From Ralstonia sp. NFACC01 (GTDB taxonomy: Bacteria > Pseudomonadota > Gammaproteobacteria > Burkholderiales > Burkholderiaceae): a DNA stretch of 64,000 bases. This document shows positions 18,945 to 29,427 of this stretch, one piece after another (the stretch's first letter is position 1; each line of letters starts with the position of its first letter). The stretch covers positions 1 through 64,000 of the forward strand of contig NZ_FOWV01000011.1 in the NCBI RefSeq assembly GCF_900115545.1. The letters are read 5' to 3'. The position numbers were made by a program, and so were the translations under genes. The notes beneath the pieces were generated by a model that ran no database searches, had not been told where the DNA came from, and saw nothing but the letters and a program-made list of their open reading frames with translations.

Positions 18945-18969
18945 TCGGCATTGCACCACCCGCAGTACG

Positions 18970-19002
18970 AAAAAAGCCCACCAAGTTTCGGCGGGCTTTT
19001 TT
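18970..19002. terminator. Bidirectional terminator between ggt and hpd
   Basis: Arms AAAAAAGCCCACC and GGCGGGCTTTTTT pair with a single mismatch across a 7-base loop. A-run on one side and T-run on the other serve both convergent genes. Confidence 0.85.
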
Positions 19003-19021
19003 CTTGGCGACGTTTTCCGGC

Positions 19022-20095
19022 TCAGGCCGCCGCAGTCAACACCGGCAGATTGCCTTCGCCAAAGCCGTGGTGCCCGCGCCGCTGCACGATCTCGAAGAAG
19101 ATCTCGCCAGGATGGCGCTTGATGAACGTTTGCAGGAACAGTTTGGGCACGCCGTCGACGATCTCGCCGTCGACCAGAATGCCGTATCGGCGCAAGGCTG
19201 CCAGGTCCAATCCGTGACCGGGCAGGCGTGCGTCGACGGTGTCGTAGTAGTGCGCCGGGGGCTCGACAAAGGTGAGGCCGTTGGCGGCCAGCGCGGCGGC
19301 TGTGCGCAAGATGTCGTCGGTGGCCAGCGCAATGTGTTGCACGCCTTCGCCGGGGTGGTCGGGCAGGTAGGCGTGCATGAGGTGCGCGCGGTGCGTGCCT
19401 TCTTCATAGAGCGGGATACGGATCATGCCGCACGACGACACCATCACGCGGGAATCCGCCGCGACGTGCCAGTTGGCATGCAATTCGTGGATTTCGCTGA
19501 AGCCGAGCTGGTTGCGGTAGAAGTCGATCCAATCCTGCAGGCGGCCCGCGCCGACGGTCTGCGTCAGGTGGTCGACGCGTGCCAGCCCAACGCCAGCGTG
19601 GTGCCAGTCCTCATGCGCGGTCTCTGCGTCCAGCGGGCGAAAGTCGATGTCGTAGATGGAGATGTCGCCCAGGCCGCCCCTGGCACCGTGCTTGCCGCGC
19701 CAGCGATCGACAAAATGCAGGTGCGTATCGCCCACGCCCTGGATGGCGGGGATCACCAGCTCGCTCGGCCCGATGGGCTCGGCCTCGGCCGGCCATGCAC
19801 CCAGTTCGACGGCGCGGTCGTAGGCGTGCTGGGCGTCGTCAACACGGATGCCGATGGCGCAGATACCCACGCCATATTCCTCAGCCCAGCGGTGCGCGAA
19901 GGAATCGGCTTCGGCGTTGACGAGGAAGTTCATGTCGCCTTGCCGATACAGCGTGACGTCCTTGCTTACGTGCCGCGCGATGGCCTTGAAGCCGAGCGAT
20001 GCAAACACCTGGCCAAGCGCAGCCGGCGCTTGCGTGGCGAACTCGATGAACTCCAAGCCGGCGGTCTTGAATGGCAGGTCGGCGTTGCGGCTCAT
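19022..20095 (-). CDS. hpd: 4-hydroxyphenylpyruvate dioxygenase
   Basis: 357 residues, the normal length for bacterial HPPD. The three iron ligands are visible in VDHLTQTVG, VQHIALATDD and FFEIVQRRGHHGFGEGN. It oxidises 4-hydroxyphenylpyruvate to homogentisate in tyrosine breakdown. It lies beside a quinate/shikimate cluster that also encodes a QuiC protein with an HPPD-like C-terminal half, so two HPPD-fold proteins are present within 7 kb. Start at 20095 gives MSRNADLPFKTAGLEFIEFA. Confidence 0.87.
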   Translation of the reverse strand: MSRNADLPFKTAGLEFIEFATQAPAALGQVFASLGFKAIARHVSKDVTLYRQGDMNFLVNAEADSFAHRWAEEYGVGICAIGIRVDDAQHAYDRAVELGAWPAEAEPIGPSELVIPAIQGVGDTHLHFVDRWRGKHGARGGLGDISIYDIDFRPLDAETAHEDWHHAGVGLARVDHLTQTVGAGRLQDWIDFYRNQLGFSEIHELHANWHVAADSRVMVSSCGMIRIPLYEEGTHRAHLMHAYLPDHPGEGVQHIALATDDILRTAAALAANGLTFVEPPAHYYDTVDARLPGHGLDLAALRRYGILVDGEIVDGVPKLFLQTFIKRHPGEIFFEIVQRRGHHGFGEGNLPVLTAAA

Positions 20096-20176
20096 GGTGA
20101 GACTCCTGTGGCTGAAGCTAAGAATGCAGACACCGCATTGTGTACCACGCGGGTGGCAATGCGCATCCCACAGTCG

Positions 20177-21367
20177 CTATGCGGCAGCCCTTTGTGGATC
20201 CGGCTGGCTCTGCAGCTTCGGTAGCCAAAGGAAAGCGATGGACGCCAACACGGCGCCGGCAAGCATCATCGGCACCACCATGGGCCAGGCGCCAAGGCTG
20301 TGCGATGTATCGTCAAAGGCGGCCGCGGTCTGCCCCAGGCAGAAGGCCGCCAGCATCATGATGAAGCCTGACCATGACACCGCGCGCCCCGCAAGATGCG
20401 GCAGCTCGCCCACCGCACCTGCCTGGCCGCAAGGCTGATGAATGCCGTGGCCCATGCAATAGATGCCGTGTCCGAGCAGCAGCGGCCACGCTTGCCCGGG
20501 AAGCAGCCAGCAGCCCAAGCCCTGGATGCCCGCGCCGAGCAGGCTGAGCGTTGCGCCTTGCTGCACCGTCCGCACGAGGCTCTGCCGGCGCAGCAGGCGC
20601 CGGCAGCCCGTTGTACTGAGGATATAGACGAGCGATCCGCCGGCCGGTATCCAGCCATAAAGCTCGGGAGACAGGCCGAGATAGGCGATATAGACCATCG
20701 GCGAAAGCAGCAGGAAGCAGAAGATGCCGGCGTAGGTCGTGGCTGCCAGCAACCCCCAGACGCGAAAATCCGCGCTGGCGAAGATCTCGCGCACGCTGCC
20801 TGCCTGGCTCTGTGTCTCTTGCCGGGTTTCGGCAAAGCCGTGCCAGCACATCACCCATAGAACGATTGCATAGAAGCTCATGCCCGCCAGCACCCAGCGC
20901 CAACCCGCGTGTTGCGCGACAAAGGCACCCAGAATCGGTGCCACCAACGCAACGAAACCCAGCCCCGTGAGGCCACGCGCCATGACGTGCGGACCATCGC
21001 GTGCCGGGTGCAGATCACGTACGGCTGCGCGTGCGCACACCAGGATGGCGGCCATCGAGAACCCCTGCAGGGCGCGTGCAGCGGTCAACATGGAAGCGGT
21101 TACCGCCAGCGCGCCGGCCAGTGCAGCCACGGCATAGCACGCGAGCCCGATCAGCAGCACCTGACGACGGCCAAAACGATCGGCAAGGCTGCCCATCGGC
21201 AGTTGTCCAATGCCAAAGGCCAGCGCGAAGACCGTGAGGCTCGTGCTGGCCGAGCCCAGCGTCTGGGCAATGGCGGGAAGGGCGGGGAGATAACTGTCGG
21301 TCGCAACCGGCTGTGCCGACAGCAATAGCGGCAGCAGCAGGGCAAAGCTCAAAGGGCGACGCGTCAT
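20177..21367 (-). CDS. Bcr/CflA-like MFS transporter
   Basis: About 396 residues starting MTRRPLSFAL, 12 predicted TM helices. The motif GIGQLPMGSLADRFGRRQVL between TM2 and TM3 is the MFS motif A, and ATDSYLPALPAIAQ in TM1 is characteristic of the Bcr/CflA drug-resistance branch. It lies 5 bp after the shikimate dehydrogenase stop in the same direction, so it is likely in the quinate/shikimate operon; substrate unknown. Confidence 0.8.
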   Translation of the reverse strand: MTRRPLSFALLLPLLLSAQPVATDSYLPALPAIAQTLGSASTSLTVFALAFGIGQLPMGSLADRFGRRQVLLIGLACYAVAALAGALAVTASMLTAARALQGFSMAAILVCARAAVRDLHPARDGPHVMARGLTGLGFVALVAPILGAFVAQHAGWRWVLAGMSFYAIVLWVMCWHGFAETRQETQSQAGSVREIFASADFRVWGLLAATTYAGIFCFLLLSPMVYIAYLGLSPELYGWIPAGGSLVYILSTTGCRRLLRRQSLVRTVQQGATLSLLGAGIQGLGCWLLPGQAWPLLLGHGIYCMGHGIHQPCGQAGAVGELPHLAGRAVSWSGFIMMLAAFCLGQTAAAFDDTSHSLGAWPMVVPMMLAGAVLASIAFLWLPKLQSQPDPQRAAA

Positions 21368-21371
21368 CAGC

Positions 21372-22205
21372 TCAGTATGCAATGGCTGCGCTGCGCCGCA
21401 ACTCATCTGCGGTGGCGGTGCCGAAACCGAAGAACTCCAGGTACGCGGGAATCATCTCGAACAGCATGTCGGTGCCGACCTGGACATCGCAGCCCTTGTC
21501 GAGCGCCGCGCGCAGCAACGGCGTGTACTCGGATTTCATCACCACCTCGCCAACAAAGCAGCTCGGCGCGATGCGTGCCACGTCGAAGGGCAGCGGATCG
21601 TCTTCTTTCATGCCCACCGGCGTGGCGTTGACCACCACATCGAAGCCGTCCGGATCATTCGAACCGGTGCGCACCACCAGCGCGGGGTAATGCTCGCGCA
21701 GACGTCGGCCCAGCGATTCCGCCGATTCTGCGCGGGTGTCATACAAAGCAAGTTCGCCCACACCCGCAGCGGCCAGCGACGCGGCAATCGCTGAGCCGAC
21801 ACCGCCGGCCCCTGAAAGCAGCACACGCGCCCCTTCCAGTTGGCGCCCCTTGCGAAGCACGCCGCGCACGAAGCCTGCACCATCGAACTGGTCGCCCAGC
21901 AACGTGCCGTCATCGCGCTTGAGCACCGCGTTGCAAGCCCCCGCGATGCGCACGGCCGGCGTGACCTCATCGACCAGATTCACCGTGGTGACCTTGTGCG
22001 GCATCGTGATCAGCGCGCCACGCAGGTTGGTGAAGCGGCAGATCGACTGGAAGCTTTGCGCGTAATCCTCTGCCTTGACCCCCATGGGCACCACAACGGC
22101 GTCGATGCCTTTTTGCTCGAACCAGGGGTTGTAGATCATCGGCGACTTGAACGTCTCCGTCGGGTAGCCGATGTGGGCGATGAGGGTAGTTTTTCCAGAA
22201 ATCAT
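21372..22205 (-). CDS. Shikimate/quinate dehydrogenase (AroE family, catabolic)
   Basis: 277 residues. The substrate-binding Lys in ALITMPHKVTTVNLVD, the Rossmann loop LLSGAGGVGSAIAASLAAAG and the VVNATPVGM segment are typical of the AroE family. Context (permease upstream, IclR regulator with PcaR-type box, QuiC nearby) favours a catabolic role converting shikimate or quinate to dehydroshikimate or dehydroquinate, rather than aromatic amino-acid biosynthesis. Confidence 0.85.
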   Translation of the reverse strand: MISGKTTLIAHIGYPTETFKSPMIYNPWFEQKGIDAVVVPMGVKAEDYAQSFQSICRFTNLRGALITMPHKVTTVNLVDEVTPAVRIAGACNAVLKRDDGTLLGDQFDGAGFVRGVLRKGRQLEGARVLLSGAGGVGSAIAASLAAAGVGELALYDTRAESAESLGRRLREHYPALVVRTGSNDPDGFDVVVNATPVGMKEDDPLPFDVARIAPSCFVGEVVMKSEYTPLLRAALDKGCDVQVGTDMLFEMIPAYLEFFGFGTATADELRRSAAIAY

Positions 22206-22223
22206 GGTTCAGGCGTGCGGGTT

Positions 22224-23609
<1,386 letters not shown>

Positions 23610-23731
23610 GGTTGTCTCCGGTTTTATCTGTGCGGTCTATCGTGCGATTCGTTCGATGAAGGACCGTCTGTACACGCAACGCAGCGTAGTCCGCCGCCAT
23701 GGCGGGGCACAAGCGACTGTGGATTGAAAAC

Positions 23732-23746
23732 GTTCGATAATCGCAC
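23732..23746 (+). promoter_or_regulatory. PcaR/IclR-type operator upstream of permease gene
   Basis: GTTCGATAATCGCAC is, as far as I recall, identical to the box described for the Pseudomonas IclR-family regulator PcaR. It lies between the permease gene and the IclR gene, in the leftward promoter region. Confidence 0.75.
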
Positions 23747-23814
23747 GGAATGGTGCGAATAACGTACGACCCGAGGGTTTCTCCGAGTCTGTCTATCTCC
23801 CGGGGCGGAAGGCG

Positions 23815-24582
23815 CTACAGCACACGCATGATCGAAAGCGCGGTGTCCTGCAGCACCTGCAGCACCCGCTGCAAAGCGTGCTCCGTGGTTTCTTCACCGA
23901 CCTGCATGTTCACGCTCAGTGCGGCGATCACGTTGCCGTGTCGATCCCGCAGCGGTACCGCCACACCGCGCACGCCAATCTGCAATTGCTGTTCGACCAC
24001 GGCGTAGTCCTGCCGACCAGCCTTGCGGATTTCATCGAACAGGCGGTCCCGCTGCAGGATCGTGTAAGGCGTATAGGGCGTCAGCACACAGGTTTCCAGC
24101 CATGCCTTGACCTTCTGCTCGGGTTGCGCGGCCAGCATCATCACGCCGGCCGAGGCGAGCGGCGCCGGCACGCGCGCACCCAGCACGAATCCGGTACTCA
24201 TGACCCGGCTGGTGCTGGTGCGCGAGATGAAGACGAGCTCCCAATCATCCAGCACGCTGAGGTACGCCACCTCGCCCACGGCGGCGGTCACCTGCTGCAG
24301 GAAGGGCTGTACCGTGCGCGGCAGACGTGCTGAATCGAAGTACGACCAGCCCACCTTCAGCACGCGCGGCGTCAGGCTGAACAGCGTGCCTTCACTGGTG
24401 AGGTAGCCGAGGTGTTCGAGCGTCAGGAGGTAGCGGCGCGCGGCTGTGCGGGTGAGGCCGGTCAACTCGGCGGCCTGGGTGGGCGTCAGCCGGGGGTGCT
24501 CGTGGTCGAACGCCTCCAGGATGGCGAGCCCTTTTTCCAATCCGGCGATCCAGTCGCGCCTGTCGAGCGATTCCTTCGTCAT
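23815..24582 (-). CDS. IclR-family regulator (PcaR/PobR-like)
   Basis: 255 residues: N-terminal winged helix (GLEKGLAILEAFDHEHPRLT, then AAELTGLTRTAARRYLLTLEHLGYL) and a C-terminal effector-binding domain (GEVAYLSVLDDWELVFISRT). These match the protocatechuate/beta-ketoadipate regulators PcaR and PcaU. Divergent from the QuiC-type gene and upstream of the permease operon; both promoter regions carry matching 15-bp boxes, so it probably controls both. Confidence 0.88.
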   Translation of the reverse strand: MTKESLDRRDWIAGLEKGLAILEAFDHEHPRLTPTQAAELTGLTRTAARRYLLTLEHLGYLTSEGTLFSLTPRVLKVGWSYFDSARLPRTVQPFLQQVTAAVGEVAYLSVLDDWELVFISRTSTSRVMSTGFVLGARVPAPLASAGVMMLAAQPEQKVKAWLETCVLTPYTPYTILQRDRLFDEIRKAGRQDYAVVEQQLQIGVRGVAVPLRDRHGNVIAALSVNMQVGEETTEHALQRVLQVLQDTALSIMRVL

Positions 24583-24621
24583 GGCGATAACCCTAAAAAC
24601 GAGCGATATGTGCGCACGATT

Positions 24622-24636
24622 GTACGATCATCGAAC
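24622..24636 (-). promoter_or_regulatory. Second PcaR-type operator, in front of quiC
   Basis: On the minus strand it reads GTTCGATGATCGTAC, differing from the box at 23732 at two positions. It lies midway in the 137-bp divergent region between the IclR gene and quiC, so it can serve both autoregulation and activation. Confidence 0.7.
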
Positions 24637-24719
24637 GCTGTTGCGCGAATGCCGCTTGTCGGCATGTGGGGGGGCTCCTACGCTGCGGGCATTGCTTGAC
24701 GCCCGACCACCGTATCGCC

Positions 24720-26606
24720 ATGAACTCGCTTCACCCAGCACGTCGCCCCAAATGCATCGCCACGGTGTGCCTGTCCGGCACGCTGCCTGAAAAGCTGGAG
24801 GCCGCCGCCGCCGCAGGCTTTGACGGTGTTGAGATCTTCGAGAACGATTTGCTGAATTTCGATGGATCGCCGGCGCGCGTGCGGCAAATGGCGGCAGACC
24901 TAGGGCTGGCGATCATGCTGTATCAGCCGTTCCGCGATTTCGAAGCCATGCCGCGAGAGTTGTTCGCGCGAAACTTGGCGCGGGCCGAGCGCAAGTTTGA
25001 CGTGATGGCCGAGCTGGGCGTCGAGATGGTACTCGTCTGCAGCAACGTGCAGGACATCGCTATCGACGATCCGGCGCTCGCGGCAGACGATCTGCGCCAG
25101 ATGGCAGAAGCGGCGGCACGGCGCGGGCTGCGCGTGGGGTATGAGGCGCTGGCCTGGGCGCGGCATACGCGGACCTGGCGGCAGGCGTGGCAGATCGTGC
25201 GACAGGCTGACCACCCGGCGTTGGGGCTGATTCTCGACAGCTTCCACACGCTCTCGCTGGGCGACTCGCTGGATGGCCTCCACGATGTGCCGGCGGACAA
25301 GCTCTTCTTTGTGCAATTTGCAGACGCCCCGAAATTGTCGATGGACGTACTGTCCTGGAGCCGGCATCACCGTAACTTCCCGGGGCAGGGTGACCTTGCT
25401 GTGACGGAGTTTGCGCGCGACCTGCTTGCTGCGGGCTATACCGGGCCGTTGTCGCTTGAGGTCTTCAATGACGAATTCCGCTCTGCGCCCGCACGACTAA
25501 CGGCGCTGGACGGCATGCGTTCGCTGCGCTGGCTGGAGTCCGAAGCTGGTGGTGCGGAACTGCCGGCGCCAGCGCAATTTGGAGGCGTGGATTTCCTGGA
25601 GTTTGCCGTGGATGCTGCGGCAGGACGGGAACTTGAAACGCGCCTGCGTGCGCTGGGTTTCATCCTTGCGGGGCACCATCGCTCCAAGGCGGTTGACCTG
25701 TATCGGCAGGGCGGCGTCAACGTGATCTTGAATATGGAGCAGGACAGCGCAGCGTCGGAACACTTCCAGTTGCACGGGCCGTCTGTCTGTGCGATCGGCC
25801 TGAAAGTAGACGATGCCGAGCGCGCCATGGCACGCGCACGTGAGTTATGCGCCCAGGAATGGCGCGGGCCCGTGGGGCCGACTGAGCGCAGCATTCCCGC
25901 GCTGCGCGCGCCCGATGGCACGCTGCTCTATCTGATCGACGATCGTGAGGCCGATCGCAGCATCTACGAAAGCGATTTTGTCTTGCATCCAGACGTGCAA
26001 GACGATGCAGCCGGGTGGGCATCGATCGACCACGTTGCGCAGGCGCTGCCCGCGCACAGGCTCGACAGCTTCGTGCTGTTCTACCGGGCCATCTTCGGCA
26101 TGCACGCCGAAGCCGTACAGGAGATTGCCGACCCGTACGGCCTCGTGAAAAGCCGGGCGATGGTGAGTCCGGACCGCAACGTGCGGATTCCACTCAACGT
26201 ATCGGAAAGCGGGCGCACGGCCACGGGCAGGTTCATCACCGCCTACGCGGGCTCGGGGGTGCATCACATTGCATTCCGTACTGAGCGACTGTTCGAGACC
26301 ATCGAGGCCATCGACCGTGGCGCGGCCCGCCTGCAGCACGTTCCCGAGAACTATTACGACGACGTTGCCGCCCGACTTGGGCTGGATGACGCATTGCTCA
26401 ACCGCCTGCACGACGATGGTCTTCTCTACGACCGCGACCCGCACGGCGATTTTCTGCACGCCTACACCGAACCCTTTCGCGAGCGCTTCTTCTTCGAGCT
26501 TGTCCAGCGCAACGGCTACCTCGGCTACGGCGCAGCAAATGCTGCCGTGCGCATGGCTGTGCAGGCACAACTGAGCCGCGGCGCCACCACTTCGGCTGAC
26601 CACTGA
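24720..26606 (+). CDS. quiC: 3-dehydroshikimate dehydratase fused to HPPD-like domain
   Basis: 628 residues. Residues 1-280 are a sugar-isomerase-like TIM barrel (FDGVEIFENDLLNF, VGYEALAWARHTRTW, LILDSFHTLSLGD, LSLEVFNDEF) with metal-binding Glu/Asp/His/Glu as in AsbF and QuiC dehydratases. Residues 290-620 are a vicinal-oxygen-chelate domain resembling HPPD, with WASIDHVAQAL, GVHHIAFRT and RFFFELVQRNGYLGYG. The two-domain fusion is known from Pseudomonas QuiC1. It turns dehydroshikimate into protocatechuate. Divergent from the IclR regulator. Confidence 0.88.
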   Translation: MNSLHPARRPKCIATVCLSGTLPEKLEAAAAAGFDGVEIFENDLLNFDGSPARVRQMAADLGLAIMLYQPFRDFEAMPRELFARNLARAERKFDVMAELGVEMVLVCSNVQDIAIDDPALAADDLRQMAEAAARRGLRVGYEALAWARHTRTWRQAWQIVRQADHPALGLILDSFHTLSLGDSLDGLHDVPADKLFFVQFADAPKLSMDVLSWSRHHRNFPGQGDLAVTEFARDLLAAGYTGPLSLEVFNDEFRSAPARLTALDGMRSLRWLESEAGGAELPAPAQFGGVDFLEFAVDAAAGRELETRLRALGFILAGHHRSKAVDLYRQGGVNVILNMEQDSAASEHFQLHGPSVCAIGLKVDDAERAMARARELCAQEWRGPVGPTERSIPALRAPDGTLLYLIDDREADRSIYESDFVLHPDVQDDAAGWASIDHVAQALPAHRLDSFVLFYRAIFGMHAEAVQEIADPYGLVKSRAMVSPDRNVRIPLNVSESGRTATGRFITAYAGSGVHHIAFRTERLFETIEAIDRGAARLQHVPENYYDDVAARLGLDDALLNRLHDDGLLYDRDPHGDFLHAYTEPFRERFFFELVQRNGYLGYGAANAAVRMAVQAQLSRGATTSADH

Positions 26607-26726
26607 GACACGAGAATTTTTGCACTCACGGTTGTGCGGCCGTGGGCGCTATCTACGCAACACCACGGCTGCACGTGCGGCCGTCGCACACTCATACCCA
26701 TCACACAAAGAGGAGACAAGGGAGCC

Positions 26727-27791
26727 ATGAACAAGACAATGATTGCCGCACTGGTGCTCGGAGCCACGAGCCTGCCAGCGGCAGCGCAAACCGCCGGCGG
26801 CGTCACGCTCTACGGGCTGATCGACACCACCATCCGCTACAGCACGCACGAAAACGCAGCGGGCAACAGCAATCTGCAGATGATGGACGGTGTGCTGACC
26901 GGCAGCCGATGGGGACTGCGCGGCACGGAAGATCTGGGCGGTGGCACCAAGGCCATGTTCATCCTGGAATCGGGCTTCTTCCCCGATACCGGCGGCAGCC
27001 AGCAGGGCGGGCGCCTGTTCGGACGCACCGCGGTGGTCGGCCTGGAAGGCGACTACGGCAAGCTTTACCTCGGTCGGCAATACACGCTGGCGCACGAGGT
27101 CTTGTCTTCGTACGAGGCGATGGCGTTTGCCAACAACTCCATCGTTGGCTATCAGGGCGGCAACTACACCGGCCTGCGCTACGACAACACGGTCAAATAC
27201 ATCAAGTCGTTCGGCGGGCTGCAGCTTGCGGGCGCCTGGACCTTTGGCGAGGCTGCGGGCAGCTTCAGCAAGAGTTCGGCCGGCGCCGGCTCGATCGTCT
27301 ACAGCATGGGCTCGGCTGAAGTGGGCGCGGTGTACCAAGTCACGCGCGATGTGTCATCAGCGTTCTTCGGCGCGGTGCCGGCCGCGCAGGCCAGCAAGCA
27401 GACGGTCTGGGGCTTTGGCGGCAAGCTCGATACCTCGATTGCCACGTGGTACCTGGGCTATACAAACAGCCGCCTCGACGTGGCCGACTACAAGAACCAG
27501 GCCGCCTATGTGGGCGCGAAGGTGCCGCTCTCCGGCGCACTGAGTTTCATCGGCACCGTGCAGTACGACTGGATGAAGCACCTGGATGCCAGCGGCAAGC
27601 GCCTGACCACCGCCGGCATGCTCGACTACGCCTTCAGCAAACGCACCGACGTCTACGCCGAAGTTGACTACACCCGCCTGCAGGGCGCGTGGGTTGCACT
27701 GAACAGCGCGGCGGCGTTCAACAACTCGGGCAACACGTATGGCAACAACTCGCGCCTGGGCGTCATGCTGGGCGTGCGGCACAAGTTCTGA
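26727..27791 (+). CDS. Gram-negative porin (beta-proteobacterial OmpC/OmpQ-like)
   Basis: 354 residues: signal peptide (IAALVLGATSLPAAAQ), then VTLYGLIDTTIRYSTHENAA, GSRWGLRGTEDLGGGTKAMF, GRQYTLAHEV and a C-terminal Phe (LGVMLGVRHKF), the beta-barrel signature for outer-membrane insertion. AGGAGACAAGGGAG precedes ATG 26727. It lies 120 bp downstream of quiC and probably lets the aromatic precursors enter the periplasm. Confidence 0.9.
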   Translation: MNKTMIAALVLGATSLPAAAQTAGGVTLYGLIDTTIRYSTHENAAGNSNLQMMDGVLTGSRWGLRGTEDLGGGTKAMFILESGFFPDTGGSQQGGRLFGRTAVVGLEGDYGKLYLGRQYTLAHEVLSSYEAMAFANNSIVGYQGGNYTGLRYDNTVKYIKSFGGLQLAGAWTFGEAAGSFSKSSAGAGSIVYSMGSAEVGAVYQVTRDVSSAFFGAVPAAQASKQTVWGFGGKLDTSIATWYLGYTNSRLDVADYKNQAAYVGAKVPLSGALSFIGTVQYDWMKHLDASGKRLTTAGMLDYAFSKRTDVYAEVDYTRLQGAWVALNSAAAFNNSGNTYGNNSRLGVMLGVRHKF

Positions 27792-27820
27792 TCGCTGGGA
27801 TCGTTCTCACAATGAAAAAA

Positions 27821-27842
27821 GCCCGCCGGGACACTGGCGGGC
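27821..27842. terminator. Bidirectional terminator between porin and amino-acid dehydrogenase
   Basis: GCCCGCC and GGCGGGC pair perfectly across an 8-base loop, flanked by AAAAAA on the left and TTTTTT on the right, serving the two convergent genes. Confidence 0.9.
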
Positions 27843-27858
27843 TTTTTTCATGCTGCGA

Positions 27859-29112
27859 TCAATGCACCGGGCAATCTCGCGCGATCACGTCGCCCAACAT
27901 CGCGGCGGTGGCGCCGGAAAGCGTCCAGCCCAGGTGCCCATGGCCGGTGTTGTAGAACACGCGCCCATGCCGCCCGCGGCCGACGCGCGGCATCATGTCC
28001 GGCATCATCGGACGCAAGCCGGCCCACGGCACCACGCGCGACGTACCAATCGCGAAGTTGCGGCGCGTCCAGGCCACCAGGGGCTCGATGCGATCCGCAC
28101 GGATATCACGGTTGTAACCGTTGAACTCCGCCGTGCCGGCCACGCGGAAGCGGCCGGTGCCAAGTCGGCTGGTCACAATCTTCGCGCTCTCATCGAGCAG
28201 GCTGACCCATGGCGCGCCTTGCACGCTGGCTTCGTCGTCCAGGTGCACCGTGATGGAATACCCCTTGACCGGATACACGTTGATGCGATCGCCAACCATT
28301 TGTGCGATATGCCGGCTGCCCACGCCCGCGCAGACGACCATCGCGTCGGCGGCAAGGTCCTGCACGACGTTCGCCTCGCTGGTGGAAAGGCGGTCATCCA
28401 GCGTGGTTTGCAGCAGGAGACGAACGCCGTGCTCTGTGGTTTGCACATCGCGCACGTCCACGCCGTGCATGAAGCGCACGCCGCGCTTTTCGCAGGCCTG
28501 CGCGAGGCCGCGCGTGAACTTGTGGATGTCGCCGGTGGCGTCGGACTCGGTGAAATAACCGCCGTAGTAGTTGCCCCGCAGTGTGGGCTCGATGGCGGCA
28601 ATGTCTTCCGGGCTCACGGCGTGGCGCTCAAGCCCCCCGGCGATGAGCAGGGCGTTGGCCTTGCCTGCGGCCGCAAAGCTCGCCTTGTCGTGATAGACGT
28701 GCAGAATGCCGCGCTTCTGCAGATCAAAATCAATCTGCTCCCGTTCGGCCATCGCAAACAGATGCTTGCGTGCCTCGATGGCCATGCGTGTGGTCTCGAT
28801 GGTGTTGCGGCGGTAGTGCGCGATGCTGGCCACGAACTCGCCGATCCACGAATACTTATGCCAGGACGGCTTGGGATTGAGCAGGAGCGGGGCGTCGTTG
28901 CGCAGCATCCATTTGATGCCCTTGAGCAGCGTGCCGGTGCTGTTCCAGACTTCAGCGTTGCTGGCGGAAAGCTGCCCGCCGTTGGCGAACGAGGTTTCCA
29001 TGGCCGGATACAAGTGGCGGTCGAGCACCGTGACCTGATAGCCGAGTTGCGAGAGCGTGTAAGCAGTGGTGACGCCGGATATGCCGGCGCCGACGATGAC
29101 GATGTGCGTCAT
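27859..29112 (-). CDS. dadA: D-amino-acid dehydrogenase, FAD (DadA family)
   Basis: 417 residues. The N-terminal IVIVGAGISGVTTAYTLSQLGYQVTVLDR is an FAD-binding Rossmann motif; FANGGQLSASNAEVW and the C-terminal GLRPMMPDMMPRVG, then NTGHGHLGWTLSGATA match DadA/DAO-type dehydrogenases. It oxidatively deaminates D-amino acids, or glycine, at the inner membrane. A tandem glycine riboswitch lies immediately upstream in the same direction, so glycine is the probable inducer and may be a substrate. Confidence 0.88.
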   Translation of the reverse strand: MTHIVIVGAGISGVTTAYTLSQLGYQVTVLDRHLYPAMETSFANGGQLSASNAEVWNSTGTLLKGIKWMLRNDAPLLLNPKPSWHKYSWIGEFVASIAHYRRNTIETTRMAIEARKHLFAMAEREQIDFDLQKRGILHVYHDKASFAAAGKANALLIAGGLERHAVSPEDIAAIEPTLRGNYYGGYFTESDATGDIHKFTRGLAQACEKRGVRFMHGVDVRDVQTTEHGVRLLLQTTLDDRLSTSEANVVQDLAADAMVVCAGVGSRHIAQMVGDRINVYPVKGYSITVHLDDEASVQGAPWVSLLDESAKIVTSRLGTGRFRVAGTAEFNGYNRDIRADRIEPLVAWTRRNFAIGTSRVVPWAGLRPMMPDMMPRVGRGRHGRVFYNTGHGHLGWTLSGATAAMLGDVIARDCPVH

Positions 29113-29149
29113 GGCGGTCCCTATGGAGTGATGTCATGACCGGACGATC

Positions 29150-29360
29150 CGGTCGGCTCACCCCATCTGTCTTGGGACCTGAGAGCTTGGGCGCCAGCAG
29201 TGGTGGCGCCTTCCCCTTCGGTGGGCGCACGCGTACACGCCTCTCTCCAGATTCGCAGTCGACGCCACAGTCCTTTTGCCTGAGAGTTTCCGGGGTGGTT
29301 GCTCCATCGGCGCCGGGCGTTGCGCGTGTGTGCGTTGAGCCCGGTCTCTCCTGCGGCGTG
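29150..29360 (-). ncRNA. Tandem glycine riboswitch upstream of dadA
   Basis: On the minus strand two aptamers follow each other. The first has GGAGAGACC near 29352 and ends with ACTCTCAGGCAAAAGGACTG near 29270. The second has CTGGAGAGAGGCG near 29250, CACCGAAGGGG, and ends CTCTCAGGTCCCAAGACAG near 29170. These are the conserved elements of the gcvT-type glycine riboswitch. The last aptamer ends about 60 bp before the dadA start, leaving room for an expression platform. It senses glycine and usually turns on glycine catabolism genes. Confidence 0.88.
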
Positions 29361-29427
29361 TTGCAGCTGTCGTTGGTGCGTCAGCCGCGCCTGCGTGCTG
29401 CCGGTGTGGGCAGCGGGAGGGAGTGTG

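Noticed and set aside
17103-18959. 618-codon open frame antisense to gamma-glutamyltransferase
   Set aside because: It mirrors ggt codon bias, is His/Arg/Val-rich and has no family signature.
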